The translations under genes and the position numbers were made by a program. From contig JAGNHB010000031.1 in the NCBI GenBank assembly GCA_018001935.1, positions 1-61,288 on the forward strand: a DNA stretch of 61,288 bases. Direction: 5' to 3'. Shown here in pieces: positions 15,068-23,130 of this stretch. The notes under the pieces were generated by a model. That model was not told the origin of the DNA. It searched no databases and was given only the letters and a program-made list of their open reading frames with translations. The stretch's first letter is position 1. Every line of letters starts with the position of its first letter. This DNA is from Acidobacteriota bacterium. Its GTDB lineage: Bacteria; Acidobacteriota; JAAYUB01.

Positions 15068-16333
15068 ATGGAGTCGATCCGGGACCGGCTGAAGCGGATG
15101 ACGCGGGACCGGCAGGGCGCCGCCGGGGAGGCGAAACCCGTCCGGCCGCCCGAAACGCCCGCCTTCACCGTCGAACTACGCACCGCGCGCTTCCCCCTCG
15201 ACACGGTCCACGGCCACACGCCCCTCGCCGGGCTCTGGCCCCCCCGCCCAAACCTCTACCGCCTGGCCAGCCTCCCGGTGCCGCCGCCGGACGCGTCCCC
15301 GCCCGAGATCCTATTCCTGGACACCGAGACCACGGGCCTGGCGGGCGGCACCGGCACCCTGGCCTTCCTGGCGGGGACGGCCCGACTCGACCCGGCCCGC
15401 GGCGACCTGGTGGTGGAGCAGTACTTCCTCCCGGACCCCTCCGCCGAGCCCGCCTTCCTGGCGCCGCTGGCGGAGGCCCTGGGGCGGGCGGGCCTCCTGG
15501 CGTGCTTCAACGGGAAGTCCTACGACCTGCCCCTCCTCAACACCCGCTTCATCCTCAACGGTTTCCCCCCCGTCTCCCCGGACCTGCCCGTGGCGGACCT
15601 CCTCCACCCCGCCCGCCGGCGGTGGAAGGGCGACATCGGCGCCTGCGACCAGCGCTCGGTGGAGCGCCACGCGTTGGGTGTCCACCGCCGGGGGGACATC
15701 CCGGGCGAGTTGATCCCGGACCTCTACTTCCGCTACCTCCGCGACCGCGACCGGGGGCCCCTCGAGGAGGTTTTCCGCCACAACCTCCTGGACATGCTGG
15801 GGATGGCGGCGCTCTTCGCCCGGCTCAACACCCTCGTCCCCGAGGCGGAGCCCGCCCGCGACCCCGCGGACTGGGCCTGCCTGCTGGGCACCCTGGACGC
15901 CCGGGGCCGGCTGGCGGAGTTCGAGGAGATCTTCGCCCTCCAGTCAGACGCCCTCCTGGAGGCGGGTCGGCGGCACCTCCCCGCGGGGCGCGTGCTGGCG
16001 AGGCTGCTCAAGCGGGTCGGGCGGCGGGAGGAGGCCTGGCGGCTCTACCTCCACCTGGGGACGGCGCGCCCCCGGGACGTCCCCGAGAGCTTCGCCGAGG
16101 TCCTCAAGTACGAGGAACACATCCTGCGGGACTTTGCCCTGGCCCTGCGGCACTGCGACGAATTCGAGGCGGTCCTCCTGCGCGTCCCGGGCGTCACGGA
16201 AATCGTCCTCGACCTCCGACGCCGCCGGGAACGGTTGCGGAAGAAGGAAGCGCAAAAAGCGCAGAAGGCGCAGCCGGAATCGCCGGAGAACGGTCACCGG
16301 TGCGTGACCGGCAGCCCCGCGCCGGAAGAGTGA
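15068..16333 (+). CDS. ribonuclease H-like (DEDD) exonuclease-family protein
   Basis: A 421-aa protein; ATG 15068 follows GGGAG. The exonuclease core begins near residue 80 with EILFLDTETTGLAGGTGT, the DxE motif of DEDD 3'-5' exonucleases. It is followed by LLACFNGKSYDLPLLNTRF and a final D in HNLLDMLGMAALF. This order (long N-terminal region with FPLDTVHG, then D-x-E, then N-G-K-S-Y-D) is the YprB/RNase_H_2 type. The C-terminus has TPR-like helices and a Lys/Glu/Gln tail (KKEAQKAQKAQ) whose DNA is a short-word repeat. A nucleic-acid nuclease is predicted; the substrate is unknown. Confidence 0.85.
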   Translation: MESIRDRLKRMTRDRQGAAGEAKPVRPPETPAFTVELRTARFPLDTVHGHTPLAGLWPPRPNLYRLASLPVPPPDASPPEILFLDTETTGLAGGTGTLAFLAGTARLDPARGDLVVEQYFLPDPSAEPAFLAPLAEALGRAGLLACFNGKSYDLPLLNTRFILNGFPPVSPDLPVADLLHPARRRWKGDIGACDQRSVERHALGVHRRGDIPGELIPDLYFRYLRDRDRGPLEEVFRHNLLDMLGMAALFARLNTLVPEAEPARDPADWACLLGTLDARGRLAEFEEIFALQSDALLEAGRRHLPAGRVLARLLKRVGRREEAWRLYLHLGTARPRDVPESFAEVLKYEEHILRDFALALRHCDEFEAVLLRVPGVTEIVLDLRRRRERLRKKEAQKAQKAQPESPENGHRCVTGSPAPEE

Positions 16334-16687
16334 AACCGCGGAGAGCGCGGAGGAGCGCGGAGAACACCCGCGGAACGAGAAAAGAGCGGCAGCGTGCCCT
16401 GGGTTCCGGGGATCGGGAGAGGGGAAAGGGGATTGGGAGGGGAGAAAAGGGGCCCCGTTCACGCGAAATTCCGGGCAACCCTTTCGTCCTTTGTCCCTTG
16501 GGTCGTTTTGGCCCCTTGGGTCCTTTCCGCTGATTTGTGCGGCGAGCACCCCGGCCCGGGTGATGAATGGCGTTGCTTTTACAATCGCCACCGGCTTGCG
16601 GGAACGATACCGATTGCGACGGCGATACCGATTCCGATTGCGATACCGATTCCGATGAGGGTGAGAAACCGGGAGAGGAGGGACGAG
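16334..16687. other. intergenic region with word-repeat tracts
   Basis: No gene was found in this 354-nt gap. It contains a GCGGAG-word tract (16338-16375), a CTTTGTCC / CTTGGGTCC tract (16485-16530) and the hexamer array at 16605-16656 just before the ADH start. Confidence 0.55.
16605..16656 (+). repeat. GATACC/GATTGC hexamer array
   Basis: CGATACCGATTGCGACGGCG and following units repeat with a 6-nt period (CGATAC, CGATTG, CGATTC). The same words build the large arrays at 41450-41600 and 41708-41873. It ends about 30 nt before the alcohol dehydrogenase start. Confidence 0.75.
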
Positions 16688-17713
16688 ATGAGAGCCATGC
16701 GAATGCACCGGGTCGTCGACCTGGGGACCTGCGCCGAGCCCCTGTCCCTCGACGAGGTCCCTCGCCCCGTGCCGGGGCCGGGGGAGGTTCTCCTGCGCGT
16801 GGGCGCCTGCGGCGTGTGCCACACCGAGCTGGACGAGATCGAGGGGCGCACGCCCCCGCCCCGCCTGCCCGTCACCCCCGGCCACCAGGTGGCGGGGGTG
16901 GTGGAGGCCCTCGGCCCCGGGGCGGCGAGGTTCAAGGCCGGCGACCGGGGGGGCGTGGCGTGGATCCACTCGGCCTGCGGGGACTGCGACTTCTGCCGGG
17001 AGGGCCGGGAGAACCTCTGCGCGGGCTTCCGCGCCACCGGCCGAGACGCGGACGGCGGCTACGCCGAGTACATGACGGTCCCCGAGGCGTACGCCGTGCG
17101 CCTGCCCGACGGCTTTACCGACCTCGAGGCCGCCCCGCTCCTGTGCGCCGGGGCCGTGGGCTACCGCTCCCTGCGCCTCGCCAAGCTGTGCGACGGGCAG
17201 GTGCTGGGGCTCGTCGGCTTCGGCGCCTCGGCCCACCTGGTGATCCAGGCCGCCCGGCACCAATACCCGAATTCCCCGGTTTACGTCTTCGCCCGGTCGG
17301 AGGCCGAGCGGGCCTTCGCCCTCGCCCTGGGCGCCGGCTGGGCGGGGGACATCGCGGACGACCCACCGTCGAAACTCCACGCCGCCATCGACACCACCCC
17401 GGCGTGGACGCCGGTGGTGGAGGCCCTCCGGCACCTGGAGCGCGGTGGACGGCTCGTGATCAACGCCATCCGCAAGGAGGCGGCCGACCTGGGCGCCCTG
17501 CTGAGCCTGGACTACGCGAGCCACCTCTGGCTGGAGAAGTCGGTGAAGAGCGTGGCGAACGTCACCCGCGCCGACGCCGAGGACTTCCTGGCCCTGGCCG
17601 CCGCCATCCCCATCCGGACCGAGGTGCAGGCCTTTCCCCTGGAGGATGCCAACAGGGCCCTCCTCGAGATCAAGCAGCGCCGGATCCGCGGCGCCAAGGT
17701 CCTGCAGCTCTGA
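16688..17713 (+). CDS. zinc-dependent alcohol dehydrogenase (MDR family)
   Basis: ATG 16688 follows GGAGGG. The frame is open far upstream, but that part translates repeat DNA. At 341 aa it has family length. Catalytic zinc ligands are CGVCHTELDE near 40 and GHQVAG with the E that follows. The structural zinc four-Cys lobe is CGDCDFCREGRENLC near 97. The Rossmann region is VLGLVGFGASAHLVIQAA. The C-terminal half (HLERGGRLVINAIRK, KSVKSVANVTRADAEDF) is typical of the NAD(P)H-dependent 'alcohol dehydrogenase catalytic domain' group that includes AdhP-like enzymes. Alcohol-aldehyde interconversion is likely; the physiological substrate is unknown. Confidence 0.93.
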   Translation: MRAMRMHRVVDLGTCAEPLSLDEVPRPVPGPGEVLLRVGACGVCHTELDEIEGRTPPPRLPVTPGHQVAGVVEALGPGAARFKAGDRGGVAWIHSACGDCDFCREGRENLCAGFRATGRDADGGYAEYMTVPEAYAVRLPDGFTDLEAAPLLCAGAVGYRSLRLAKLCDGQVLGLVGFGASAHLVIQAARHQYPNSPVYVFARSEAERAFALALGAGWAGDIADDPPSKLHAAIDTTPAWTPVVEALRHLERGGRLVINAIRKEAADLGALLSLDYASHLWLEKSVKSVANVTRADAEDFLALAAAIPIRTEVQAFPLEDANRALLEIKQRRIRGAKVLQL

Positions 17714-18187
17714 CGTTCGTACGCGCGGTCCCCGCGCGGACCCAGATGGTGAGTATTATTTTCGCCCGACGCAAGTGGGATGATGCAAGATGAAGCTCAC
17801 CCCCGGCCATTCTCTGGCCGGCCGGGGCCTTGATGGACCGTCAACCTCCCCGGGAACTTCCGATTCGAGCCGTCCCGGCCTCTCGCAACGTCGCCAAGCC
17901 GCCAAGCCTCGCAAAGAAACTGTGAAGGCCTCTGGGGGTTCTTCACGAGGCTGGGATGTTGAAAGTGCCAGGCGAAGAAGGATTCTGATACCACCGTGGG
18001 AGAGAACGATTCACGAGCCTTGCGTCAATGCGAGGGTGACGTATCCCGAAGAGATACAGGAAATCAGCCGGCGGGTGCCCCGCCAGAGGCGGCGCTCCCG
18101 CCGGGAGGGGACGGTTTTGGGTGTTCCGCGCCCCGGAGGCGGCGCAGCTGCCTGCGAATTCATCCGGAATGGTGTTCAGAGTTCCGT
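17714..18187. other. intergenic region, no supported gene
   Basis: A 156-codon frame on the plus strand (17790-18260) is low-complexity and covers a degenerate tract of GCCAAGCC / TCGCAA words near 17885-17920. I see no real gene, tRNA or strong hairpin. Confidence 0.5.
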
Positions 18188-18360
18188 TCAGGAGATCCAC
18201 GTCTTCCGGAAGGTAAGGAGATACCACTTCCCCCCGCGCTTTCCCGCCAGGACGGCGTAGCTGACGCCGAAGAGGGGGCCGTTCCACCCGGGCCAGTCGA
18301 ACCCTGACGCGTCATCCACGAAGGCCAACGTGCGGCCCGCCGGAAGCGAGCCGGGATTCA
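18188..18360 (-). pseudogene. possible displaced C-terminal extension of the DUF2330 protein
   Basis: Just past the DUF2330 stop at 18358, another minus-strand frame reads AGRTLAFVDDASGFDWPGWN, then GPLFGVSYAVLAGKRGGKWYLLTFRKTW. This is sensible protein text with aromatic/Gly alternation, not GC noise. It has no start of its own. A frameshift at the end of the neighbouring gene would join it on. It may instead be an unrelated remnant. Confidence 0.3.
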
Positions 18361-20022
18361 GGGTTCTGTGCCGTCCGGCAGCCGGACCACCTCCTGCTCC
18401 GTGATAAAAAATTCCCATTCCGGGCCTGCGTCCGGCGCGAAGGCCCGGATCGTGTAGCCCCCTGAGGAAAGGGTGATCTGGTAGGTGAAACCATCGGCCT
18501 CGGGTACCGGGTCCAGGAATCGTTGGTCCAGAAAATTCGCCCGGGCCAGGTCCCGAAGCGTTCCGTAAGCGCCGTTTCCTGCTTCCGCTGTTTCCCGGTA
18601 GGCCTTCTCGGCCGACGCCAGGTTCCGCAGCATGGCGATGCCCGACCCGCGATTCAGTGACCGGCTCTTTACCACCCGGTCCGCAGGGATCTTCACCGTC
18701 CACCGGTACCAGGCCGCCCCGCCGGCCGCGGCCAGGCCGGCCGCCGCGAGGAAGGCGACGAGGTAGGCCCGCTGCCGCCGGCCGTTCAGCCAGTCGTCCC
18801 AGCCCAGGATCGTCAGCGCCAGGGCCGTCAGGAGGAAGCCCGTCAACGGGTAGCCCACGGCGAGGCGGAGGGCCTCCGGCTCAGTGTAGATCGTCCTTCG
18901 GTAACCTGAAGGGGCGTCACTCACGTCCACCGAAAGGTCCCGGCTCAACTGGGCGAAGTTCAGGGAACCCTGCATCCGGGTGACGCAACAGCCGTCCCAG
19001 CCCCGTAAAACCAGGATCGGGTTCCCGATGCGCTCGGAGAAGGACAGCCCCCGGAGGACCCTCTCCGTGGCGTTCTCCAGGGCGAAACGACTGACGTAGA
19101 GCGTTTCCAGCCCCTGCGCCGAGGCTTCCCCGTCGGCCACCACCAGGAGGTCGAGGTCCAGCCCCGTGCTGGCCAGCGCCGTGAGCCGCAGGGGGTAGAC
19201 CGGCTTCCGCGAGGGGAAGCGGATCTCCAGGGGGTGGGGCTGAAGGTCCCCCCCCGCGCCGGGGGTCTCCCGCTGGAGCCTGGAGGCGACAAACAGCCAC
19301 CCGTCGCGGATGACGGCCTCCGTCACCCGCTCCCCGTCGGGCGTCAGGGGGGAATAGCCGTTGCGGGAGAGCCACGCCTGGAGTTGGGACGCATTCCTCG
19401 GTCGGAGAATGGCCGTGTCATAGACCCCGACTTTCAGGCGTTTGAGCTCCGGTTCGGCCAGGGCTCCCCCACCCGACGCACCCGAGTGGGAGCTTTCCAG
19501 GGGAGCGGGAAGGAACACGATCATGACCAGGAGAGAAAACGGTAGAGCGTAAAGGAGGACCCTCAGCATCTGCAAGCGGGAGATGCGTTCGCGATACAGG
19601 AAAAACAGGATCGGGGCCATCAGGGCGGCGAAGACGATTTCCCCCTTGATAAAAAACCAGCCCCCTCTGCCGTCGCCGTGTCGGACGGCCGGCTGGAAGC
19701 GGTGGAAGAGAAGGTCGAAGAGTTTCCCGTCGACCGGCAGGATGGCCGAGGGCTCGGCGGGGACGGGGACCAGCCAACCGAACCGGTCGCCCTTCCCCCG
19801 GAAAGGGGACTCCAACAGGAGCGTCTCCGCCCCGTCCCGGTGGACGACCACCGCACGCTGGGTGCTCATGCTGGGACGCTCCGCCAGTCGCCACTCCCCC
19901 ACCACGTAACCGTCCGCCGCGACCGGGGCCAGAAGGCACCAGAACAGGCCGAGGACCGCCGGCGGCCGATGGAGGGAAACGGTCAAACGGCTTCGCTCTC
20001 CGTTCGAGATAGGGTCATTCAT
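18358..20022 (-). CDS. DUF2330-type membrane/exported protein
   Basis: A 554-aa frame. The N-terminal half reads as DUF2330: a signal-like segment (PPAVLGLFWCLLAPVAADGYVV), QRAVVVHRDGAETLLLESPF, RFGWLVPVPAEPSAILPVDG and LSRNGYSPLTPD. Transmembrane stretches are EIVFAALMAPILFFLY, LLYALPFSLLVMIVFLPAP, TGFLLTALALTIL and AYLVAFLAAAGLAAAGG. The C-terminus (AMLRNLASAEKAYRETAEAG then GAYGTLRDLA) resembles the pilin-like H-X9-DG periplasmic segment seen after many acidobacterial membrane proteins. ATG 20022 overlaps the yoeB stop by 8 nt with a poor ribosome site; a TTG about 13 codons in follows GGAGAG and may be the true start. Function is unknown. Confidence 0.7.
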   Translation of the reverse strand: MNDPISNGERSRLTVSLHRPPAVLGLFWCLLAPVAADGYVVGEWRLAERPSMSTQRAVVVHRDGAETLLLESPFRGKGDRFGWLVPVPAEPSAILPVDGKLFDLLFHRFQPAVRHGDGRGGWFFIKGEIVFAALMAPILFFLYRERISRLQMLRVLLYALPFSLLVMIVFLPAPLESSHSGASGGGALAEPELKRLKVGVYDTAILRPRNASQLQAWLSRNGYSPLTPDGERVTEAVIRDGWLFVASRLQRETPGAGGDLQPHPLEIRFPSRKPVYPLRLTALASTGLDLDLLVVADGEASAQGLETLYVSRFALENATERVLRGLSFSERIGNPILVLRGWDGCCVTRMQGSLNFAQLSRDLSVDVSDAPSGYRRTIYTEPEALRLAVGYPLTGFLLTALALTILGWDDWLNGRRQRAYLVAFLAAAGLAAAGGAAWYRWTVKIPADRVVKSRSLNRGSGIAMLRNLASAEKAYRETAEAGNGAYGTLRDLARANFLDQRFLDPVPEADGFTYQITLSSGGYTIRAFAPDAGPEWEFFITEQEVVRLPDGTEP

Positions 20023-20317
20023 AGTGCGTCCACATGCTCAGCACCTTCACGATGCCAGCGAAGGATTCGGGCAGACCATCGATCTGCTCCCGTTCCAGGA
20101 CCTCGTAAACCAGTCGGTGCCGGATATTGATCCGCCGGGAGTATTTCCCGGACAAGTCACCGACCAACTTCTCGTATTTCGGGGGAGTCTGCCACGGGTT
20201 GACCCGCAGGATGTCCAGCAGTTTCATTGCTTGCTTCTTCAGGCCGGCCCGGGCCAGTTTCTCGGCGTCCTTTCCGGCTCGGGGGCTGAATTTCAGCATC
20301 CAGGGTTTGGGCGACAT
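20015..20317 (-). CDS. yoeB: YoeB-family mRNA interferase toxin
   Basis: A 100-aa Txe/YoeB toxin, a ribosome-dependent endoribonuclease. Family landmarks are FSPRAGKDAEKLARAGLKKQA, PPKYEKLVGDLSGKYSRRIN (YoeB signature), IRHRLVYEVLE and a C-terminal VLSMWTHYE with the terminal His-Tyr that belongs to the active site. About 11 residues (QIDGLPESFAG) are inserted between VYEVLERE and the last strand, where most homologues go straight into KVLxMWTHYE. It starts 6 nt after the antitoxin stop, in the same operon. The DUF2330 gene overlaps its end. Confidence 0.93.
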   Translation of the reverse strand: MSPKPWMLKFSPRAGKDAEKLARAGLKKQAMKLLDILRVNPWQTPPKYEKLVGDLSGKYSRRINIRHRLVYEVLEREQIDGLPESFAGIVKVLSMWTHYE

Positions 20318-20323
20318 CCGGCT

Positions 20324-20572
20324 TCACCAGAGGAGTCGGTCTTCATCCAGGCAGGCCTCCAGCGGTGTGGCGGACGCCTCGTTGATGGCTTCGCGCAGTC
20401 CGGGGACGGAAAGGAGATAGAGGGTCTCCTGCTGGGCTCGCCAGTCCCCCTCGGACACGAGCACAGCATTGTTCCGCTTCCCCACGATGAGGACCGGTTC
20501 GTGCTCCTCCGCCGCCTCGTCAACCAGGGAAAAGATTTCCGCCCGGGCTTTCGAGATCTGAATGGTTTTCAT
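20324..20572 (-). CDS. yefM: YefM/Phd-family antitoxin
   Basis: The product starts MKTIQISKARAEIFSLVDEA (82 aa). ATG 20572 has GAGGTG upstream; a second ATG directly before it, at 20575, is also possible. The N-terminal half is the YefM/Phd DNA-binding fold (ISKARAEIFSLVDEAAEEHEP, VLIVGKRNNAVLVSEGDW). The C-terminal half (LYLLSVPGLREAINEA) is the helix that wraps the toxin. It neutralises YoeB and should autoregulate through the TGTACA sites just upstream. Confidence 0.93.
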   Translation of the reverse strand: MKTIQISKARAEIFSLVDEAAEEHEPVLIVGKRNNAVLVSEGDWRAQQETLYLLSVPGLREAINEASATPLEACLDEDRLLW

Positions 20573-20587
20573 CATGCACCTCTTTCT

Positions 20588-20605
20588 TGTACAATTTATT
20601 GTACA
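20588..20605. promoter_or_regulatory. yefM-yoeB operator: paired TGTACA boxes
   Basis: TGTACA at 20588-20593 and again at 20600-20605, in the arrangement TGTACAATTTATTGTACA, form a perfect inverted repeat with centres 12 bp apart. The yefM-yoeB operator of E. coli is built on TGTACA cores, which supports autoregulation here. On the minus strand the same bases supply a TACAAT -10. Confidence 0.75.
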
Positions 20606-20670
20606 TCCAAATCCGCCATCATGCCCAGAAAATAATCCCCTTTCGTGTGTTTCGTGGGGTTCGGGGTTGG

Positions 20671-20676
20671 TATAAT
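20671..20676 (+). promoter_or_regulatory. consensus -10 (TATAAT) directly before the nucleotidyltransferase
   Basis: TATAAT ends 6 nt before ATG 20683, so transcription would begin at or next to the start codon (leaderless mRNA). The region upstream is a GTTTCGTGGGGTTCGG word tract with only a weak -35. Confidence 0.45.
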
Positions 20677-20682
20677 GAACCC

Positions 20683-21198
20683 ATGAACGCCGAACCGCTC
20701 CTCAGACGCATCGCCCGGGTCTTTCACGAGGCCCGCCTGGAGGCGGTGATGGTGGGCAACGCCGCGGCCGCCCTGATGGGGGCGCCCGTCACTACCCTCG
20801 ATATCGATTTCATGTTCCGGAAGACACCGGCGAACCTGAAAAAACTGAAGGCGCTGGCCGACCGCCTGGGCGGTCGGGTGCTGCGGCCATACTACCCAGC
20901 CTCCTCGCTCTACCGCGTGGTGAACGACGACGAGGGGATCCAGCTCGACTTCATGTCGGTCCTGCACGGTATCCCTTCCTTCGAGGGCCTCCGCGCCGTG
21001 GCCGTCGTCGTCGACTTCGGCGGCTTCCCCCTGCGCGTGGCCCCCCTGGAAGCCGTCATCCGGAGCAAGAAGGCCCTCGGCCGGCCGAAGGACCTGGCCG
21101 TCACCGAGATCCTGGAGAGGACGCTGCGTGAAAAAGAAGCCCTCGAAAAAGAAACCCTCGCGAAAGGAATCCCTGGCGGCTCTGGAAAAGGAGAGTGA
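20683..21198 (+). CDS. nucleotidyltransferase-fold protein (AbiEii/DUF6036-like)
   Basis: A 171-aa protein. ATG 20683 is the first start after the TATAAT box, and the open frame upstream reads through repeat DNA. Visible features are LLRRIARVFHEARLEAVMVG, AAAALMGAPVTTLDIDFMF with the D-x-D of the metal site, YRVVNDDEGIQLDFMSVLHG with the third acidic strand, and VAPLEAVIRSKKALGRPKD. This is the pattern of minimal nucleotidyltransferases found in AbiE-like and MenT-like systems. A 57-aa basic protein overlaps its 3' end and may be its partner. A toxin-antitoxin role is inferred, not shown. Confidence 0.75.
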   Translation: MNAEPLLRRIARVFHEARLEAVMVGNAAAALMGAPVTTLDIDFMFRKTPANLKKLKALADRLGGRVLRPYYPASSLYRVVNDDEGIQLDFMSVLHGIPSFEGLRAVAVVVDFGGFPLRVAPLEAVIRSKKALGRPKDLAVTEILERTLREKEALEKETLAKGIPGGSGKGE

Positions 21199-21301
21199 GC
21201 GGGTGCTCACGGAGCGGATCCGGGCCCTGCTGGCGCTCCCGCCCAACCGCCGGACCCACTTCCTGCGCAAGCGCCTCCCCTTCGGCGGCTCGGGCCTGTG
21301 A
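21128..21301 (+). CDS. 57-aa basic protein overlapping the nucleotidyltransferase
   Basis: GTG 21128 lies inside the nucleotidyltransferase gene (71-nt overlap, different frame), with GAGAGG 7 nt upstream. The product starts VKKKPSKKKPSRKESLAALE, continues KESERVLTERIRALLALPPN, and ends RRTHFLRKRLPFGGSGL. The Lys-rich tail, amphipathic helix and a terminal R-R-T-H-F-L-R...GGSxL motif look like a conserved small family paired with this type of nucleotidyltransferase. The overlap suggests coupled translation. The role is unknown; it could be the neutralising partner or a substrate adaptor. Confidence 0.65.
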   Translation: MKKKPSKKKPSRKESLAALEKESERVLTERIRALLALPPNRRTHFLRKRLPFGGSGL

Positions 21302-21698
21302 CGGGGAGGGCGTTCCCCCCGGATGACCCGTTGGCCGAAACCCGTTCAGAACCACGGATGAACCGGATAATCCGGAAAAAGGAACCACGAAAGACACGAA
21401 AGACGCAGAATCCGCCGCATCGCCCTGTCGTTGCAGTCTGCCCTGTCGGTTCAGCCCGTCCCTTTGGTCTCTTTGGTCCTTTTGGTCCCTTCGTCCCTGC
21501 GCTTCAAGGTCATCAAAGCACTCACATGCCCGGGGAAAGGCCGGCGTCAGTTCCCTTGTGCCTTTGCGCCCTTGCGGTTGCTCTTCCGGGAGGCGCGTGG
21601 GTTGCGTCGGGGCCGCGCCGCTCCGGCGGCCTGCGCGGCTCGGACAAAGCGGCGCTCCGGCAGCCTCCGCGCCGCACTCCACAAGCGGGTGAAGGGCC
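21302..21698. other. intergenic region rich in short-word tracts
   Basis: No gene is supported in 397 nt. Recognisable tracts are CACGAAAGACACGAAAGACG (about 21384-21404), the TTTGGTCC/CTTTGGTC tract (21460-21505) and a CCTTTGCGCCCTTGCGG tract (21557-21580). These are degenerate periodic repeats, not coding. Confidence 0.55.
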
Positions 21699-23015
21699 TC
21701 AGACCGGAAGCTCGGCGGCGCGGCCGATGGGGTAATAGGTGAACCCCAGGTCCTTCATCTCCTTCGGGTTGTAAATGTTGCGGCCGTCGAACACCACGGG
21801 GGACTTCATCGTCCGCTTCATCTCCCCGAAGTCGGGGAAGCGGTACTCGTTCCACTCGGTGACCAGCACCAGGGCGTCGGCGCCCTCCAGCGCCTCGAAG
21901 TTGTTCTTCGCGAAGTGGATGCGGTCCCCCAGGATCCCCCGGGCGTTGGGCACGGCCACCGGGTCGTGGGCGGACACCGTGGCGCCCGCGGCCAGGAGCC
22001 GGTCGATGATGACCAGGGCGGGGGCTTCCCGCATGTCGTCGGTCTTGGGCTTGAAGGAGAGGCCCCAAACGGCGATGCGGCGTCCCGCCAGGTCGCCGCC
22101 GAAGTGAGCCAGGACCTTGTCGGCCACCACGTGCTTCTGGGCCTCGTTGACGCTCTCCACGGCGTCGAGGACCTCCATCCGGCAGCCGTGCTCCCGGGCG
22201 GTCTTGATGATGGCCTTCACGTCCTTGGGGAAGCAGGAGCCGCCGTAGCCGGCGCCGGCGAAGAGGAAGCGCTTGCCGATGCGGGAGTCGGAGCCGATCC
22301 CCGCCCGGACGGCGTCGATGTCGGCGCCCACCTTCTCGCAGAAGCGGGCGAACTCGTTCATGAAGCTGATGCGGGTAGCCAGCATGGCGTTGGCGGCGTA
22401 CTTGGTGGTTTCCGCCGAGCGGATGTCCATGATGACGATGGGGTTGCCGGTGCGGACGTAGGGGCCGTAGAGCGCCTTCATCAGCTCGGCCGTCCGGACG
22501 TTGTCCGTGCCGATGACGATGCGTTCGGGCATCATGCAGTCGTCCACCGCGGTCCCCTCCTTGAGAAACTCGGGGTTGGAGACCACGTCGAACTCGGCCT
22601 TCGTGTGCCGCGCCAGGACCTCCCGGACCCTGTCGGCGGTGCCCACGGGGACGGTGCTCTTGTTGATGATGACCCGGTAGCCGTCCATGAGCTTGCCGAT
22701 GGTTTCAGCCACCGCCAGGACGTGGGAGAGGTCCGCCGAGCCGTCCTCGTTGGGCGGGGTCCCCACGGCGATGAAGAGGATGGTGGACTTCGCCACGGCG
22801 TCCGCGGCGTCGCAGGTGAACGCCAGGCGGCCGGCCGCCACGTTGCGGGCGATCATGGGCTCCAGGCCGGGTTCGTAGATGGGGCACACGCCCCGGTTGA
22901 GGCCGTCCACCTTCTCCTTGTCGATATCGACGCAAATGACGTGGTTGCCCGTCTCCGCGAAGCAGGTGCCCGTCACCAGCCCCACGTAACCGGTCCCGAA
23001 TACGGATATGTTCAT
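21699..23015 (-). CDS. ugd: UDP-glucose 6-dehydrogenase
   Basis: Oxidises UDP-glucose to UDP-glucuronate with two NAD+, in the cytoplasm, supplying uronic acids for surface polysaccharide. ATG 23015 follows GGGAGG and gives 438 aa, normal for the family. Motifs: the NAD-binding ISVFGTGYVGLVTGTCFAE at the N-terminus, VGTPPNEDGSADLSHV, NKSTVPVGTADRVRE, SNPEFLKEGTAVDD, the catalytic-Cys block GYGGSCFPKD near 256-265, and the C-terminal VWGLSFKPKTDDMREAPAL. All key residues are present. No other exopolysaccharide genes are adjacent; the neighbours diverge from its promoter side. Confidence 0.96.
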   Translation of the reverse strand: MNISVFGTGYVGLVTGTCFAETGNHVICVDIDKEKVDGLNRGVCPIYEPGLEPMIARNVAAGRLAFTCDAADAVAKSTILFIAVGTPPNEDGSADLSHVLAVAETIGKLMDGYRVIINKSTVPVGTADRVREVLARHTKAEFDVVSNPEFLKEGTAVDDCMMPERIVIGTDNVRTAELMKALYGPYVRTGNPIVIMDIRSAETTKYAANAMLATRISFMNEFARFCEKVGADIDAVRAGIGSDSRIGKRFLFAGAGYGGSCFPKDVKAIIKTAREHGCRMEVLDAVESVNEAQKHVVADKVLAHFGGDLAGRRIAVWGLSFKPKTDDMREAPALVIIDRLLAAGATVSAHDPVAVPNARGILGDRIHFAKNNFEALEGADALVLVTEWNEYRFPDFGEMKRTMKSPVVFDGRNIYNPKEMKDLGFTYYPIGRAAELPV

Positions 23016-23130
23016 GCGAATGCCTCCCGGGCGGAATGAAACACCGATATTACCAGAAACCCAGGGAGGGGTAAAACGATTTGTCACGCTCCAAACTGCC
23101 GAAGCCCGGGTCCGGGCGCCCACTTTCCCC

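Noticed and set aside
17790..18260. 156-codon plus-strand frame after the ADH gene
   Set aside because: Low-complexity translation over a degenerate word tract; no ribosome site or family signal.
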